Positions 48,885-59,648 of a stretch of DNA of 64,000 nt are shown piece by piece. Made by a program: the position numbers and the translations under genes. The notes under the pieces are model-generated. The model was not told the DNA's origin. It ran no database searches and worked only from the letters and a program-made list of their open reading frames with translations. Position 1 is the first letter of the stretch; each line of letters starts with the position of its first letter. This stretch comes from Hofstenia miamia (lineage: Eukaryota > Xenacoelomorpha > Acoela). Location of the stretch: contig SCFE01000027.1 in NCBI GenBank assembly GCA_004352715.1, positions 404,822 through 468,821 of the forward strand, written 5' to 3'.

Positions 48885-49278
48885 CAAACTTGTCAACGAG
48901 CCGAGCTTCTAACGAGCCGAGCCTACCGGAGCCGAGCCGATCCGAGCCGAGCTTGAGCACAGTATTTGATATACAATGAGCCCAAAACAAGCCTATTTTA
49001 GGCAAAGCAAGTTTATAGTTCTGCTTGTTAATTTGATTTTGCAGATTTTTCTTATTTTTTGCAGTCAGTATGCCTTTCCTAATCTTACTTAAGAAATGTT
49101 TATTAAATAATAGGAAGAGCTATGTAAAAATCCTTTGAGCACAATATTTTTTAAAAAATACCGAGCTAAAATGAGCCTCATTCAAAGATTTTATGTGGCG
49201 CGCCGAGCCAGGCCGAACTTACACAAAATTTTAGCGAGTCGAGCCGAGCTTGGAAATGTCGGCTCGTTGACAAGTCTG
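48885..49278 (+). mobile_element. hAT MITE family 'GAGCCGAGC', copy 3
   Basis: Perfect octamer CTCAGCAA at 48877-48884 and 49279-49286. The left end is CAAACTTGTCAACGAGCC; the inverse right end is CAGACTTGTCAACGAGCC. It is longer than copy 2, partly because of an additional block of GAGCCGAGC words near the left end (48917-48957). Same orientation as copy 2. Confidence 0.93.
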
Positions 49279-49451
49279 CTCAGCAATAATGTTATAATTT
49301 AAATTGAAAGGAGATTTAAACCTAATATTTCTAATTTTCCTAAGATAAATTATACTTTCTTAATTTTTCTAGTTATACACATATTATTCGAAGACAGTTA
49401 GAATAGTATGTGCACAGTGCACAACTAGAAAAAATATTGCTATCGTTTCAG

Positions 49452-49830
49452 AAAGTCAGGCCAGAACGGCATCGAATCATTACTTTCTTAGTGAATTCCG
49501 TTTATCATTTGTCACCACCGCGCCAAATATTAGTGTTGTTGAGGTGCTGGAACACACTTTGAAAAATTTTGGAATTGCAGGCAATTTGTTGACATCAGCG
49601 ACATCTATGAGGTCACAGCACCAGAATATCGAATTTTTTTGTACTTGGTGAGGAATAGGAATGATTTTATGATGCGGATGATCTTGGAGCACCCCTCGGC
49701 CTTAAAAGCAAAAAATAGCCCGGAATATCTTCAAGATAGCGTTTATTTGGCAAAAAATTTGGATCCTCATATTATGCTTTATTTGAGTCCGATTAATAAT
49801 ATTTTGTACAATGTTTCATTTGAAGTTTGA
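49452..49830 (+). pseudogene. Unidentified coding fragment, two overlapping frames
   Basis: After an acceptor-like CGTTTCAG the frame AGT-CAG is open to TGA at 49649-49651 (contains SVVEVLEHTLKNFGIAG). From another acceptor-like AG at 49580 a second frame runs 82 codons to TGA 49828-49830 (starts QFVDISDIYEV, contains MILEHPSALKAKNSPEYL). Codon content looks protein-like in both. They may be one gene with a frameshift near 49580, or two exons. I do not recognise the family. Confidence 0.35.
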
Positions 49831-49859
49831 ATATACATGGATTGGTCCGAATATCAAAT

Positions 49860-50438
49860 TTAACAGGAATATACCGAGTCATTTATGAAAAAAAATTACC
49901 CGTCAATCTAGACGCGAATGCAAATTTGGTGTTTCCGCAGGTCATTACTTCAAATGAATATTATCATGATATTTAGTTATTAACTCCATCAACGTCGAGA
50001 AATTTATGCCAAATATCAACTGTTAGCATTCTTAAGAATAGTAAAACTCGTTTGACTTTATACTATTGCTTATAAATCTATTTTTGATTTCGAAGTAAAT
50101 TATATTATAAATTATCAGGATGATATCTAACACAGCCTTGTGAGTTTTTGCGTTAAAACGATTAACGTTAAAAACATTAATTAACCGGTTGAAACAAGAA
50201 ACATTTAGTGAAAAAAATTTAATTAAAACGTTTTTGTTTCATTATGTTGTCCCATATTAATCATACTATTAATAGAATACTGATTTGAATTATAAATATC
50301 AATGCTTGGATAGTAATTACTATTAATTATTAAAAATTACATTGTTTGCAAACAATGAAATATAACATGCCAGACATTTATTCAGCGTTGTAATATATAG
50401 GATCCCATATTGCAACCATTATTCGTATAGCCAAAGGG
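49860..50438. other. AT-rich sequence, no gene recognised
   Basis: Nothing could be supported here. Confidence 0.4.
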
Positions 50439-51599
50439 CCATTAATGGAAGGAATGGCCAATAATGACCATTCATTTGCCAACCATAACTAACAAAACAA
50501 AAAATTAAAAAATTTTAAAATTCAGAGAAATTATTATATTATTACGTATATGTGCATTGCATTAAAGTTTGATTTCAATTTTCAGAGAGTTTTGTATATT
50601 AATAGTGCAACAATGGCCCATTAATGGCATTGTTGGATAGATCTGCCATCTAGTGTAGAAATATTAATTATAATAATTTACAATTATTCTGATCAACTAA
50701 GTTTTAATAACAAATGAAATTAGTTACCATTCAGCATTTGATAACGTAGTCTAATATGTATAGTGAATTCAATATTTTGCACCTAGGTGTTCAATCTTTA
50801 GGATAATATTCTACAAAAACTTCCGATTGTGCTCTTAACTCAACCAAATTATACTAATTTACGAATTACAATTTAAAATATAATATTGGCCGTTATCAAT
50901 GAACTGCTTGTGGGAAACATGTGTGTTTCAAATGACGTGATCAATTGCTCATTAATGGGCCACTGGCGTTGGCAACCTTAGTTATCAATAATCGAGGAGC
51001 AGATAATTGCAAGTAAAACTCACTTCATTATTTTGATTCCTAGATCCTATTATTATAAAAAAAGAAATTACAGAATGCTTTCTTGAAATTTTTAGTTTGC
51101 AAAAAACTACAATATATGTTAAATGAATTTTCAAAATAATTTTTTTCATGAATGTTTGGAGCCTTTGGAAATTAACTATTATTTGAAAAAGTTACGATTG
51201 ATCAATAAGATTTTTCACGATTTAAGAAACTGCTATTTAAAAACTTCCACGTAATTTTAATATTTCAAATTTTTATTTATATGTTTATTGTTATGACCTA
51301 TAAATAAGACATTCTTTCAAAGTTCAACAATTATATTGAACTTTTGATCGCATTTTAAAGATATCGATCAGCCTTTAGTTGGGTTTGTGTTTGTTTAAAC
51401 TGCAATTTTTAAAGTATTTACCAATTTTAAATTTTTGTTTTCACGTATAAATGTAGTGCTCTGCCAACTGTTTGCACCAATGCCCATTAATGGACCATTA
51501 TAAGCGTACCAATATGTCCTTGTCAGATATACATCACTGGCCCATTGATTCCTCAGAGGCGATCAGCTATTAATGGCAACTACAATGGCCCATTAATGG
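50439..51599. repeat. Cluster of CCATTAATGG palindromic repeats
   Basis: The 10-bp palindrome CCATTAATGG occurs at 50439, 50618, 51484 and 51590, with a one-base variant at 50949. Longer shared context (GCAAC..AATGGCCCATTAATGGC) appears at 50618 and 51590 and, inverted, at 50949. This looks like subterminal repeats of one or two mobile elements, but no terminus or TSD was found. Confidence 0.6.
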
Positions 51600-53536
51600 C
51601 TTGCTATTTGGAATATGGTTAGTTGTGAATTTTGATGCAAAACGACTACCTCCCTCCATATCACTGTTCTGTTAAAAACTACAATGTAAAAAACGTTTAA
51701 ATTACTGTTAGAAACTTGTCCTAATTAACACTGAAAAAAAACATTCTCAACCTGTAAATAATTTCACAAATTTCATAAGAAGTAACACTCTGATATAAAA
51801 ATATAAAATTTGAAATTTCGTTAACTTAAACTATTAAAAAGTTTCATTTGTAAATTGCAGAAATGAAATATTAAGGACCCTAGCATTATTTTAGTAGGGG
51901 ATAAACTTATCCACTCATATTTGATTATTATGAAAAATTGAGTCAAGCCGAGAATTTTACAACAAAATTAGGCTTAGGCCTCTTCACAAAGTTTTGGGTC
52001 GATTCGTTTCTCCAAAAAATTTTTATAGACAATTTGTTGGATGGAGATCGAATTTTGGATGATATTGAATATAATCATATCCCACCATTGGCCTTAATAT
52101 TTATAAGGCACATTTCTTGGACATGATCAGAAAAAAATCAATTTGGCTATTGTTTAGCTGGTGGTAAAAGTGTACCCGAAAATACAAAAAATCTATTCCT
52201 AGTTCTAAAAAATGTTGACGATACCAAAATTTTATGTCCAACACTGGAATAATGATAACTTCCTTGTAAACGTTAATATTCAGGCTTACCACATGTAAAA
52301 TTACTATCAGATTGGGTTAATAGAACGGCAAATATGTAGGGGTAATATTAGCCCACTAGCCACTTAGTGATAAAAATCCAAGGTAAATAGGGTTAAGGAA
52401 AATTCCAAAAACCTGGAATTAAAGTTTTAATTATATTGATAGTGTATGGTATTATAGCGAAGTTGTAGTAAGACGTAATGTAATTATGAAATATGAATTA
52501 ATTCTCGCAGACGAAATACATTCAACAGAAGTTCAGCGTTTAACTACTTATTCAAAATTGAAGTGCTAACTAAAGTTATGCCGTGACGCATTAGGAAATT
52601 GTAAAATTACAATACCGTAAAATCAAGAGTAACTCATTGTTTGAGAAAATTATAAACCTTAAGTTTCCTTTACAAATTTCTTTACTTAAAATCAAAATTT
52701 ATACTAGAAGTGATTTTGAGCAGCTTAGTTTATTAGTAATTTTAAATACTTTTAAGATCCCAATATTATGCTTAGTTAGATCGACACTCATTTCAAACAT
52801 TTTGATGCGGAGTACGTACTAGTATGTGTCTCTGCAGAAATAGAATTAGTAAAAAATAGACATGTATATACGGAGTAGTGCTACGTTATTATAGTGAATC
52901 TTACATTATTTCAAATATTAGAAAAATTGTGTGTAAGAAGTCTCAAGTGTTTGGAATTTTTTCAACAAATAATCAAATTTATTCAATTTCATTAGATGAA
53001 ATTTTTGTCTCAAAATATCTATTAGTTTAGATTACTTTCACTGGCACATGCATTTTAAGTAAGTTTGGGGGCTCATTTACGTTTTAACTAAGACATATTT
53101 TAGTACCCTCGTGATCAAAATATCATGTTGAAAATTTGATTTTAATTAGCAGCTAGATTCATCTTTGTTTTGGATGCAGAGCTATTAATGGATATTTTGG
53201 AAAATAGACATATGACCAAAATTCGAGATTTGAGCAAATGATGTAATAATCACATTTCATTAGTCTAAATTTATATTATGACTTCTCGAATAAATTGTTG
53301 CGATTAATAAAAATTTGGAAATCTACTCCCGCATTACTGGATTCACCTCAGATCATCATTATGTTAAATTAAATTTTGTTACATTTTTGTGAATAAGTTA
53401 TATCTTACTGATTAAATTAATGATTGCCATTATTATTATTGAAAAAACAACCAAATTTAATATTCGAAATCCTTCTTTGCCTCATAATTATGGGAAAGAT
53501 ATATATATATATAACTTGTGCAAAAAATTTCAATGA
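51600..53536. other. AT-rich sequence, no gene recognised
   Basis: A 62-codon open frame at 51938-52126 (contains TKFWVDSFLQKIFIDNLLDG) is not assignable. A short (TA)n lies near 53500. Confidence 0.4.
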
Positions 53537-53564
53537 TGTGCTACCACCATAGATGGTAGCACAC
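53537..53564. repeat. Hairpin at the left edge of the 53.5-kb element
   Basis: TGTGCTACCA and TGGTAGCACA face each other around an 8-bp centre. The inner arm is the element's left inverted terminal repeat; the outer arm has no counterpart at the right end. Confidence 0.7.
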
Positions 53565-55602
53565 AAAATCCCTTGTGATGTCATCAACTATGACGTCCTC
53601 AAATAATTAATATTGTTTTTATGCTAGTTTAAATGCTATCGTTGACTTTTTTATTGGTATTTTTGTCCATGTTCTATTATTTTATTTGTTTACAGGTGTA
53701 GTTTGATTAAAAAATAGCAATTTCCAAAAAAAATAGAAAACTCTAGTCTTTTTGGGTAACCTAACCCAATTTATAAAAAAAAGGGTAAAAATACAAGAAG
53801 CAAAACCGAGAAATCTGCATTTTGGCAGGGGGGTGAGTTTTAATTTGGAAAGACTCCCTTCAAGAGCAGATGTTGTGAGACACTATCTTTTCCTTAGACA
53901 AAAGGAAGATATAGAAAGAAAAAGATCCAAAAAAAATTTATAAATTTTATCAGCAAGTTGCGTTTGACTTTAAAAAAATTTCAAAATTTTTCTTTTCCAA
54001 CTATAAGCATTGATGGAATAGCTTCAAAAGTTGGTCGATTGCTAGATGCTGCTTATAAAATCAACAAAATCCCAAAAAACAGAAGAAATGAAGGTTTTTT
54101 AAACAAAATGAAACAGTTTGATGCTATGTTTGACGTATGTCCATGCGACTGTTACGATAAGGGTAAGAGACGAGCCGAATGTAGATGCACGATCAGAATA
54201 CCTGTAGAAGAATGGCAGGCTTTTGTAGGACAGAAAGAAAGAAAAAATCAATTAGGCAGTATAGATAGGCAAAGGACAGGAACAATAAGAAGAACGGAAG
54301 AGAGACAAGAGAAACTGGCAAAAAGAAAATTATTATTACAGGAGGAGCCCTCAACATCATCTGGCATATACTCCGAAGAATTTAGTTTTGAAGAAATGGA
54401 AATTGATGAAAGTGCCGATGGAGAATTTATAGCCGACATTGAGCTGAAAGATAACGTCCAAAACCGATATAGCTATAATAAACTAGCTATAACAGCTGAT
54501 AGATTCCGTGTCAGTTGCAGAGCCGCCGCTGCCATAGTCAATGCAGCACTTGAAGATATGGGTATTTTAAACGAGTCCAATATGTTAGATAGAAAAAAAA
54601 TAGAAAGAGAAAGAAATAGAGTTGGCAAAAAGAATTTGGTTAAAACAAAGGCAGAAAACAAAAACATGATTTGTATAGGATTTGATGGAAGGAAAGATGA
54701 GACGGCTACAAAGGATGGAAATGTGAAAGAAGAACATTATACTATTGTTAAAGAACCAGGGAGTAGCTACATAGACCATCTTACAGTAGACAGCGGGACA
54801 TCCCGATGCATAACTAACGAGATTTTAACAATGCTGCATGATTCTGAAAGCTTTGAAACGTTGCAGGCAGTTATATGTGACGGTACTCCTGTTAACACAG
54901 GAAGAGTAGGAGGAATCATAAAGTTGCTCGAAATCGAGCTAGAAAGGCCACTTCAATGGTTTATATGCCTTTTGCATATGAACGAATTGCCATTCAGGCA
55001 TATCTTTGAATACATAGATGGAAGGACAACAGGTCCAGAAACTATTAAAGGTGAGGTGGGGAATAAAATAAAGCAATTTACAATAAAAATTCAACCCATA
55101 AATTTTCGGATTATTCATGGGAAAGTATCAGAACTTTCAAGAGAGGTAAGAGGCGAGCTAAGTTCTGATCAGAAATACTTGCATGATATATGCATTTCTG
55201 TACAAAAAGGATACATAGAGAATAGTTTGGCTTTGAAAAGTCCAGGCAACATCCACCATGCACGTTGGCTAACAAGGGCTAACCGCATAATGAGACTCTA
55301 TGTCTGTACAAAAGATCCAAGTCAAGAGTTGAAAGATCTTGTTGAAATCATTTTGAACTGTTACGCTCCAGGTTGGTTTTATATCAAACAACACCCAAAT
55401 GCAACGGAAGGAGCAGTCAATTTTTGGTTTTTATCAAATTTAATAAGACACTCAAAGTCTCCATACAAACAAATAATGCAAAAAGTCTTGCTCAACAACA
55501 GTTTTTTTGCTTTTCCGGAAAACATACCTCTTTCAATGATTACAGATACCAGAAAACATNCCTTGCAGTAACAAATAAGTGAAATCCATGTGCTACCATC
55601 TA
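53550..55602 (+). mobile_element. DNA transposon, hAT-like by protein, 14-bp terminal repeats
   Basis: TAGATGGTAGCACA at 53550-53563 is matched by its exact inverse complement at 55589-55602, enclosing one transposase-like gene. At about 2.05 kb it is a compact one-gene DNA transposon. Flanking octamers (TACCACCA, GAAACTTT) do not match, so no target duplication is visible. The ends lack the usual hAT CAGRG. Confidence 0.65.
53752..55571 (+). pseudogene. CxC/CxC plus RNase-H-like transposase-like protein, -1 frame step
   Basis: Frame 1 (53752-53943) reads FGRGVSFNLERLPSRADVV and ends in TAA; a second frame, one base back and open from 53898, runs to 55571. Together they give about 600 residues. 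The N-part holds CPCDC...CRC followed by IRIPVEEWQAF, a probable zinc motif known to me from unnamed proteins scattered through Hydra, aphid and other invertebrate genomes. A hAT-like RNase-H order follows: IGFDGRKDE, VICDGTPVNTG, CLLHMNELPF and HHARWLTRANRIMRLYV. The family relation to hAT is inference. Frame 1 has no ATG near its beginning. The frames meet at CCA8TTTATAA, so one base is missing, or the ribosome slips back one. The frame ends just after an ambiguous base at 55560, short of the family's usual C-terminus. Confidence 0.6.
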
Positions 55603-55702
55603 GAAACTTTGGAAATAAAAAATACTTGGAGAAATAAATATTAGTAGTGTTCTGAATCCCCTGCCATGCACAGTTAAGCAAAATAAAATTTTGACCCCCC
55701 TA

Positions 55703-55739
<37 letters not shown>

Positions 55740-55741
<2 letters not shown>

Positions 55742-57103
55742 GTACTGGTCAAAAGTTTGGGAACAGTAACCTGTCTAAAGCGTGTTTTATGCTATTTCCT
55801 GGAAGCTTCGTAAAATTCCTGGAATTCCCAATTTTTTCTTAGAATTTACAACAGATTCATTTAGCCAATCAAATTAACACAACCTTAAATTTACACACAA
55901 TACATTTTCACTGAAAAAGCACTATCATTATAGTTTGAAATATGGTCCGTCTTAGTGAAATTTCACCAACAAAGAGTGCTCAAATTTATATCTTGTACGA
56001 GGAGGGTTACAATTATCGCGCTATAGGTGTTAGAATGGGCGTGTCGGCATCTTCGGTATCCAGAAGTGTTACTCGCTATCAACAACTTCTAAAATTTTCC
56101 TCTCGCAAGCGGTCTGGAAGACCAAAAGTGACAACCTCTCCGACTGACTGTCTCATTCACCCTTACGTCGTCAAACAACCATTCTCTTGATCTGCTGAAG
56201 TCAAAACAAATCTAGGTGTGGTAGTGCAGACTGTATCAACACGCACCATTAGGCGTCGATTGAATACTACTTTGACCTTCCATCGTGCAAACTGGCAGCC
56301 AAACCCCGATTGTCTTCAAAGAACATTCGAGACCGGTTGCGCTTCTGCTGGCAATACCAACACTACACTACTGAGATGTGGCATCAAGTAATGTTTAGTG
56401 ACGAATCCAAGATTTGCCAGTTTACATCATACCAGCCACAAGAAACCAAAGATTCAACACACGTTACACTCAACAAACTGTCTGCTCAGCACCTTCTGTG
56501 ATGATTTGGGGTTCTATAACTGCGAATGAGCGTGCTGGTCTGCATTTTGTTCCTCACAACGAGACAGTCACAGCCAAGGCCTACCTCAAAATAATTCAAG
56601 AGAAAGTTCCCACGTTTATACAGGTTCGCGGAACATCTTTACTACAGCAATTGGGTGCTCCTTGCCACAGCGCCAAAGTTGTGAAACCGTGGATTGCATC
56701 ACAAGACTTTCAACTGCTTGAGAACTGGCCGGAAAACTCCCCAGACCTCAACATCATTGAAAATTGCTGGCATCATATCAAAAATTGTCTGAGGAAGTGC
56801 CAATGGACATCACTCGACGATCTGAAGGAGCAAATTAAAGTGGTATGTTGCACAGGGATTACTGATTATTATTGTACAAAGCTGGTCGAGTCAATGTCAA
56901 ATCGCATTGCTGCGTGTTTGGCTAATAATGGCGGACATGCAAAATATTAGTGAGTTTTTCTAAATTAACTATTTACTTTCTACACGGTGTTATTATATTG
57001 TTTCTATATTGTGTTATTATATTATTTCTACATTGCGTTTTTTAGTGTAAAATACAAAAATTTCTAAATTTGGAAAGTGTTCACAAACTTTTGGCCAGTA
57101 CTG
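55740..57103 (+). mobile_element. Complete-length Tc1 element with TA target duplication
   Basis: The left end (CAGTACTGGTCAAAAGTTTG) and the inverse of the right end (CAGTACTGGCCAAAAGTTTG) match at all but one of 20 bases, and similarity runs further. TA flanks both sides (55738-55739, 57104-57105) within TA-rich DNA. The 1364-bp length is usual for Tc1. Ends are far better kept than the gene inside. Confidence 0.92.
55942..56950 (+). pseudogene. Tc1 transposase, one stop and two frameshifts
   Basis: Reading starts at ATG 55942 with MVRLSEISPTKSAQIYILYE and a paired-like helix-turn-helix DNA-binding region (YRAIGVRMGVSASSVSRSV), then a GRPK hook-like motif. A TGA at 56188-56190 interrupts the frame. 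It shifts near 56300 to a frame with VMFSDESKICQF (first Asp kept), then near 56440 to the last frame, with SVMIWGSI. The second catalytic block reads QQLGAPCHSAKVVKPW, where families have QQDxAPCH, so the second Asp is Leu. SPDLNIIENCWHHIK keeps the final Glu. The enzyme is inactive on three counts. Confidence 0.92.
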
Positions 57104-57123
57104 TATATATATAATCCGTAATT

Positions 57124-57315
57124 CAGTGGCAGGAAGTTGGGTAATATTTGAATAAGCTAAATAGTAACCACATTATATACCAATGTTTCATTTCTAAAAA
57201 GTTAACTTGAAATGACCTGGCCTTGAGCTGTTACATGTTTCGTTTTCCACCAAAATTTCTCAGGAGTAAAGCGGTGCTGCTGCCGCCAGCAACTGCATTT
57301 CCAACTCCGCCACTG
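57124..57315. mobile_element. Short hAT-type element, TSD not seen
   Basis: The left end reads CAGTGGCAGGAAGTTGGG and the inverse of the right end reads CAGTGGCGGAGTTGG, alignable with small gaps. Flanking octamers (CCGTAATT, ACAAATCA) differ. The sequence begins only 20 bp past the Tc1 copy. Confidence 0.45.
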
Positions 57316-57689
57316 ACAAATCAGATTGTCGTCAATCTGCGTTAATTTTACGGATATTAGATGGAAAAAATCTTTGTCATTTTCTCGACTGCTGTATCCT
57401 TGTGAAAGAGTATAGTCTGTATCTGGATTGCTTTTATATTCCCAAAGTCCAGCATCTCTGTGACAATGTTCAGATATCAACTCTTTGCAATTTTACGTAT
57501 TTTGTTGAATAATGCAATATTTCAATTTTTCACCAGTTTTTTAAATGTGGTGAAAATGCTGCTGAGAAGTTTTTGATTTTAGACCACTGCCAAAATATAC
57601 GGGTGTAAATGGGACACTTAGTATGCAATATTATAATTATCATTGTATACTTAGCTTCTGCTTAGCTTTACAAATTAACCTTAAACTGC

Positions 57690-58170
57690 TAAGTTATGCT
57701 TAAATTCACAAACAATTTTGTCCACATTTTCAAACAATTTTCTTCAAGTTTCTTAGGGAACTTGTAAATTCTGGATTTACCCACATCTACGAGTAAGTAT
57801 ACTTCCCTATTATCAGTGGAATGTCCCAGGTCAGGTTTAAACGATTTTCATAGGTTAAATCAAAATTTTTTGATAAAAATGATAAAATTAAAAAATAAGG
57901 TGACAAAATTGCACTTTTTAGGGTCTACTTTTTCAAAATTTTTAAAAATTTCTCGGGGTTTCGCTCCGCCTTTGGTCTCCACAAGAAATTCCCCCTCCCC
58001 GTCAGAAAATCATGGGTACGCCCCCTGCCTATAATGGTGAAAATTTGTGAAAAATAATCAACTATCTTACAATAAAAAATTCTGATGTCTTAAGAAAAAT
58101 TTTAAATACTTCCACATTTACAGTTCAGATAATAATGCGGTATAATGATCATGAGAACAATAACTAACGT
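57690..58170. repeat. Dispersed repeat family B, copy split by a hAT insertion
   Basis: Matches 17440-17690 on both sides of the 214-bp insertion at 57814-58027 (TTCACAAACAATTTTGTCC on the left; ATGGTGAAAATTT and AATAATGCGG on the right). Confidence 0.75.
57814..58027. mobile_element. Non-autonomous hAT element inside repeat B
   Basis: Begins CAGTGGAATGTCCC and ends GGGTACGCCCCCTG. Flanking octamers CCTATTAT (57806-57813) and CCTATAAT (58028-58035) match 7 of 8. The uninterrupted repeat B copy at 17.5 kb reads ACTTCCCTGCCATGGTGAA across the same point, confirming the boundary. The GC-rich right half (57950-58027) stands out from the surroundings. Confidence 0.82.
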
Positions 58171-59648
58171 AAAAATTTTAATTTCTGTAGGTAGAGCGCC
58201 CACGTTTCATTGAGTTGCGCCGCACACAAAATCCGAAGTTGTGATGCGCATGTATGGGCACGGAAATGATGGCAAGTTAAATGCGTTGTAGAAGGTGCTA
58301 GCTATCTTTATAATGCAATGGGTTTATTAAGGACCATCAAAGATTCATTTAAGTCAGCCATTCTTTTGTTGCACTTCTCAAATATTTTTTCGTGTAATTT
58401 ATGTTGTCAAGGCTCTTTATTTGTGAGAACTTTAACGTACGAAAGTCATTTTTCAGCAAAAGCTTACAGATCTACATTGATCTGTGTCATTAGTAAAGAT
58501 CTTCAAAATATCAGGAGAGAGTTGGCTACATGTTAAAGTACATGAAAATATTAACTGTTGTCAATGGAAAATACGTTTTTTCAAAAAATTTCAACTTCAT
58601 CCCACACCTAGTGTTCAGATAAAAAAGCAGTCTGAACTACATTGTTTTCTGCGACTAGACCAGTCAAGTTCCATTCAGGTGTGCTTGAGAAACGTCCGAT
58701 TTCGGAGCATCAATTTTTTATCCAAACAAAAGTGTGTTCAGATTTTAGATATATTTATTTTTAGTGAATCATTTGTGTCTAAAATTTTTAATTGAATCCA
58801 TCAAAAATTATAAAAATTTAATGTTCAATCAATTTTACTTTAATCTCCCAGCCATTCAATAAAAAATATTGCAAATTGATATACATATATGTTGTTTCCT
58901 TAGCAAAAATTTATATTTGCATATACAGAAACACAATATTGGGTTATATTAATGTTTCTAAGTCATATTTGTATAAGTATTTATGCTACCTTAGCTAAAA
59001 TTTGAAGCCAATTTTGAGGTCATTTTTTAATAAATTAATGTCAATTTATTAGAATTAAATTAGAATGACTTAAGATGGGTATTTACGTGCGATATTAAAT
59101 AACACACATAAAAAACCATTATTGCTTTGAAATACAAAAAACTCTGAATATACAACAAGGAATTGTCGAATTTACGTGTATGTACGTTTTTCTTTCTCCT
59201 TTTTTAAAGTTTATACTAAAACTGTCATGAAGTTTGCATTTTGTTCAATGCTTATGAAGTAAAGATATCTTCATCTTAACGCATTATTCGGTTTTCACAA
59301 TGATTCAAGTAGTGACGATTGAATTCATTCAATAATGTAAGGTATTTTTCATTTTAAAAAGTTAATATTACTAACTTTTTTTCATGTGATTACAAAATAA
59401 TATACAAATTTCACAATGTTTTTACACGTTTAACATTTTTGCTAACAAAAATTTAAATTAGACATGATGAAAATCAATTTTTAAAGGAGAATTATTTCTA
59501 ACCACACATCAATCTGATAGCATCTTAGAGAAAATAAATCCAAAAAACAAAACTTAAAACATTACAAAATCTAAGGTCAATTTCTTCTTTCACATTATTT
59601 GATTAATAAACTTTTTTTGGAATATAATTTGTAGATTTCTGCATTTAG
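58171..59648. other. AT-rich sequence, no gene recognised
   Basis: Open stretches at 58318-58536 and 58484-58795 overlap in different frames and carry no family motif. Ends in an acceptor-like TGCATTTAG. Confidence 0.4.

Noticed and set aside
54248-54779. Minus-strand frames opposite the 54-kb gene
   Set aside because: Shadows of the plus-strand transposase-like protein.
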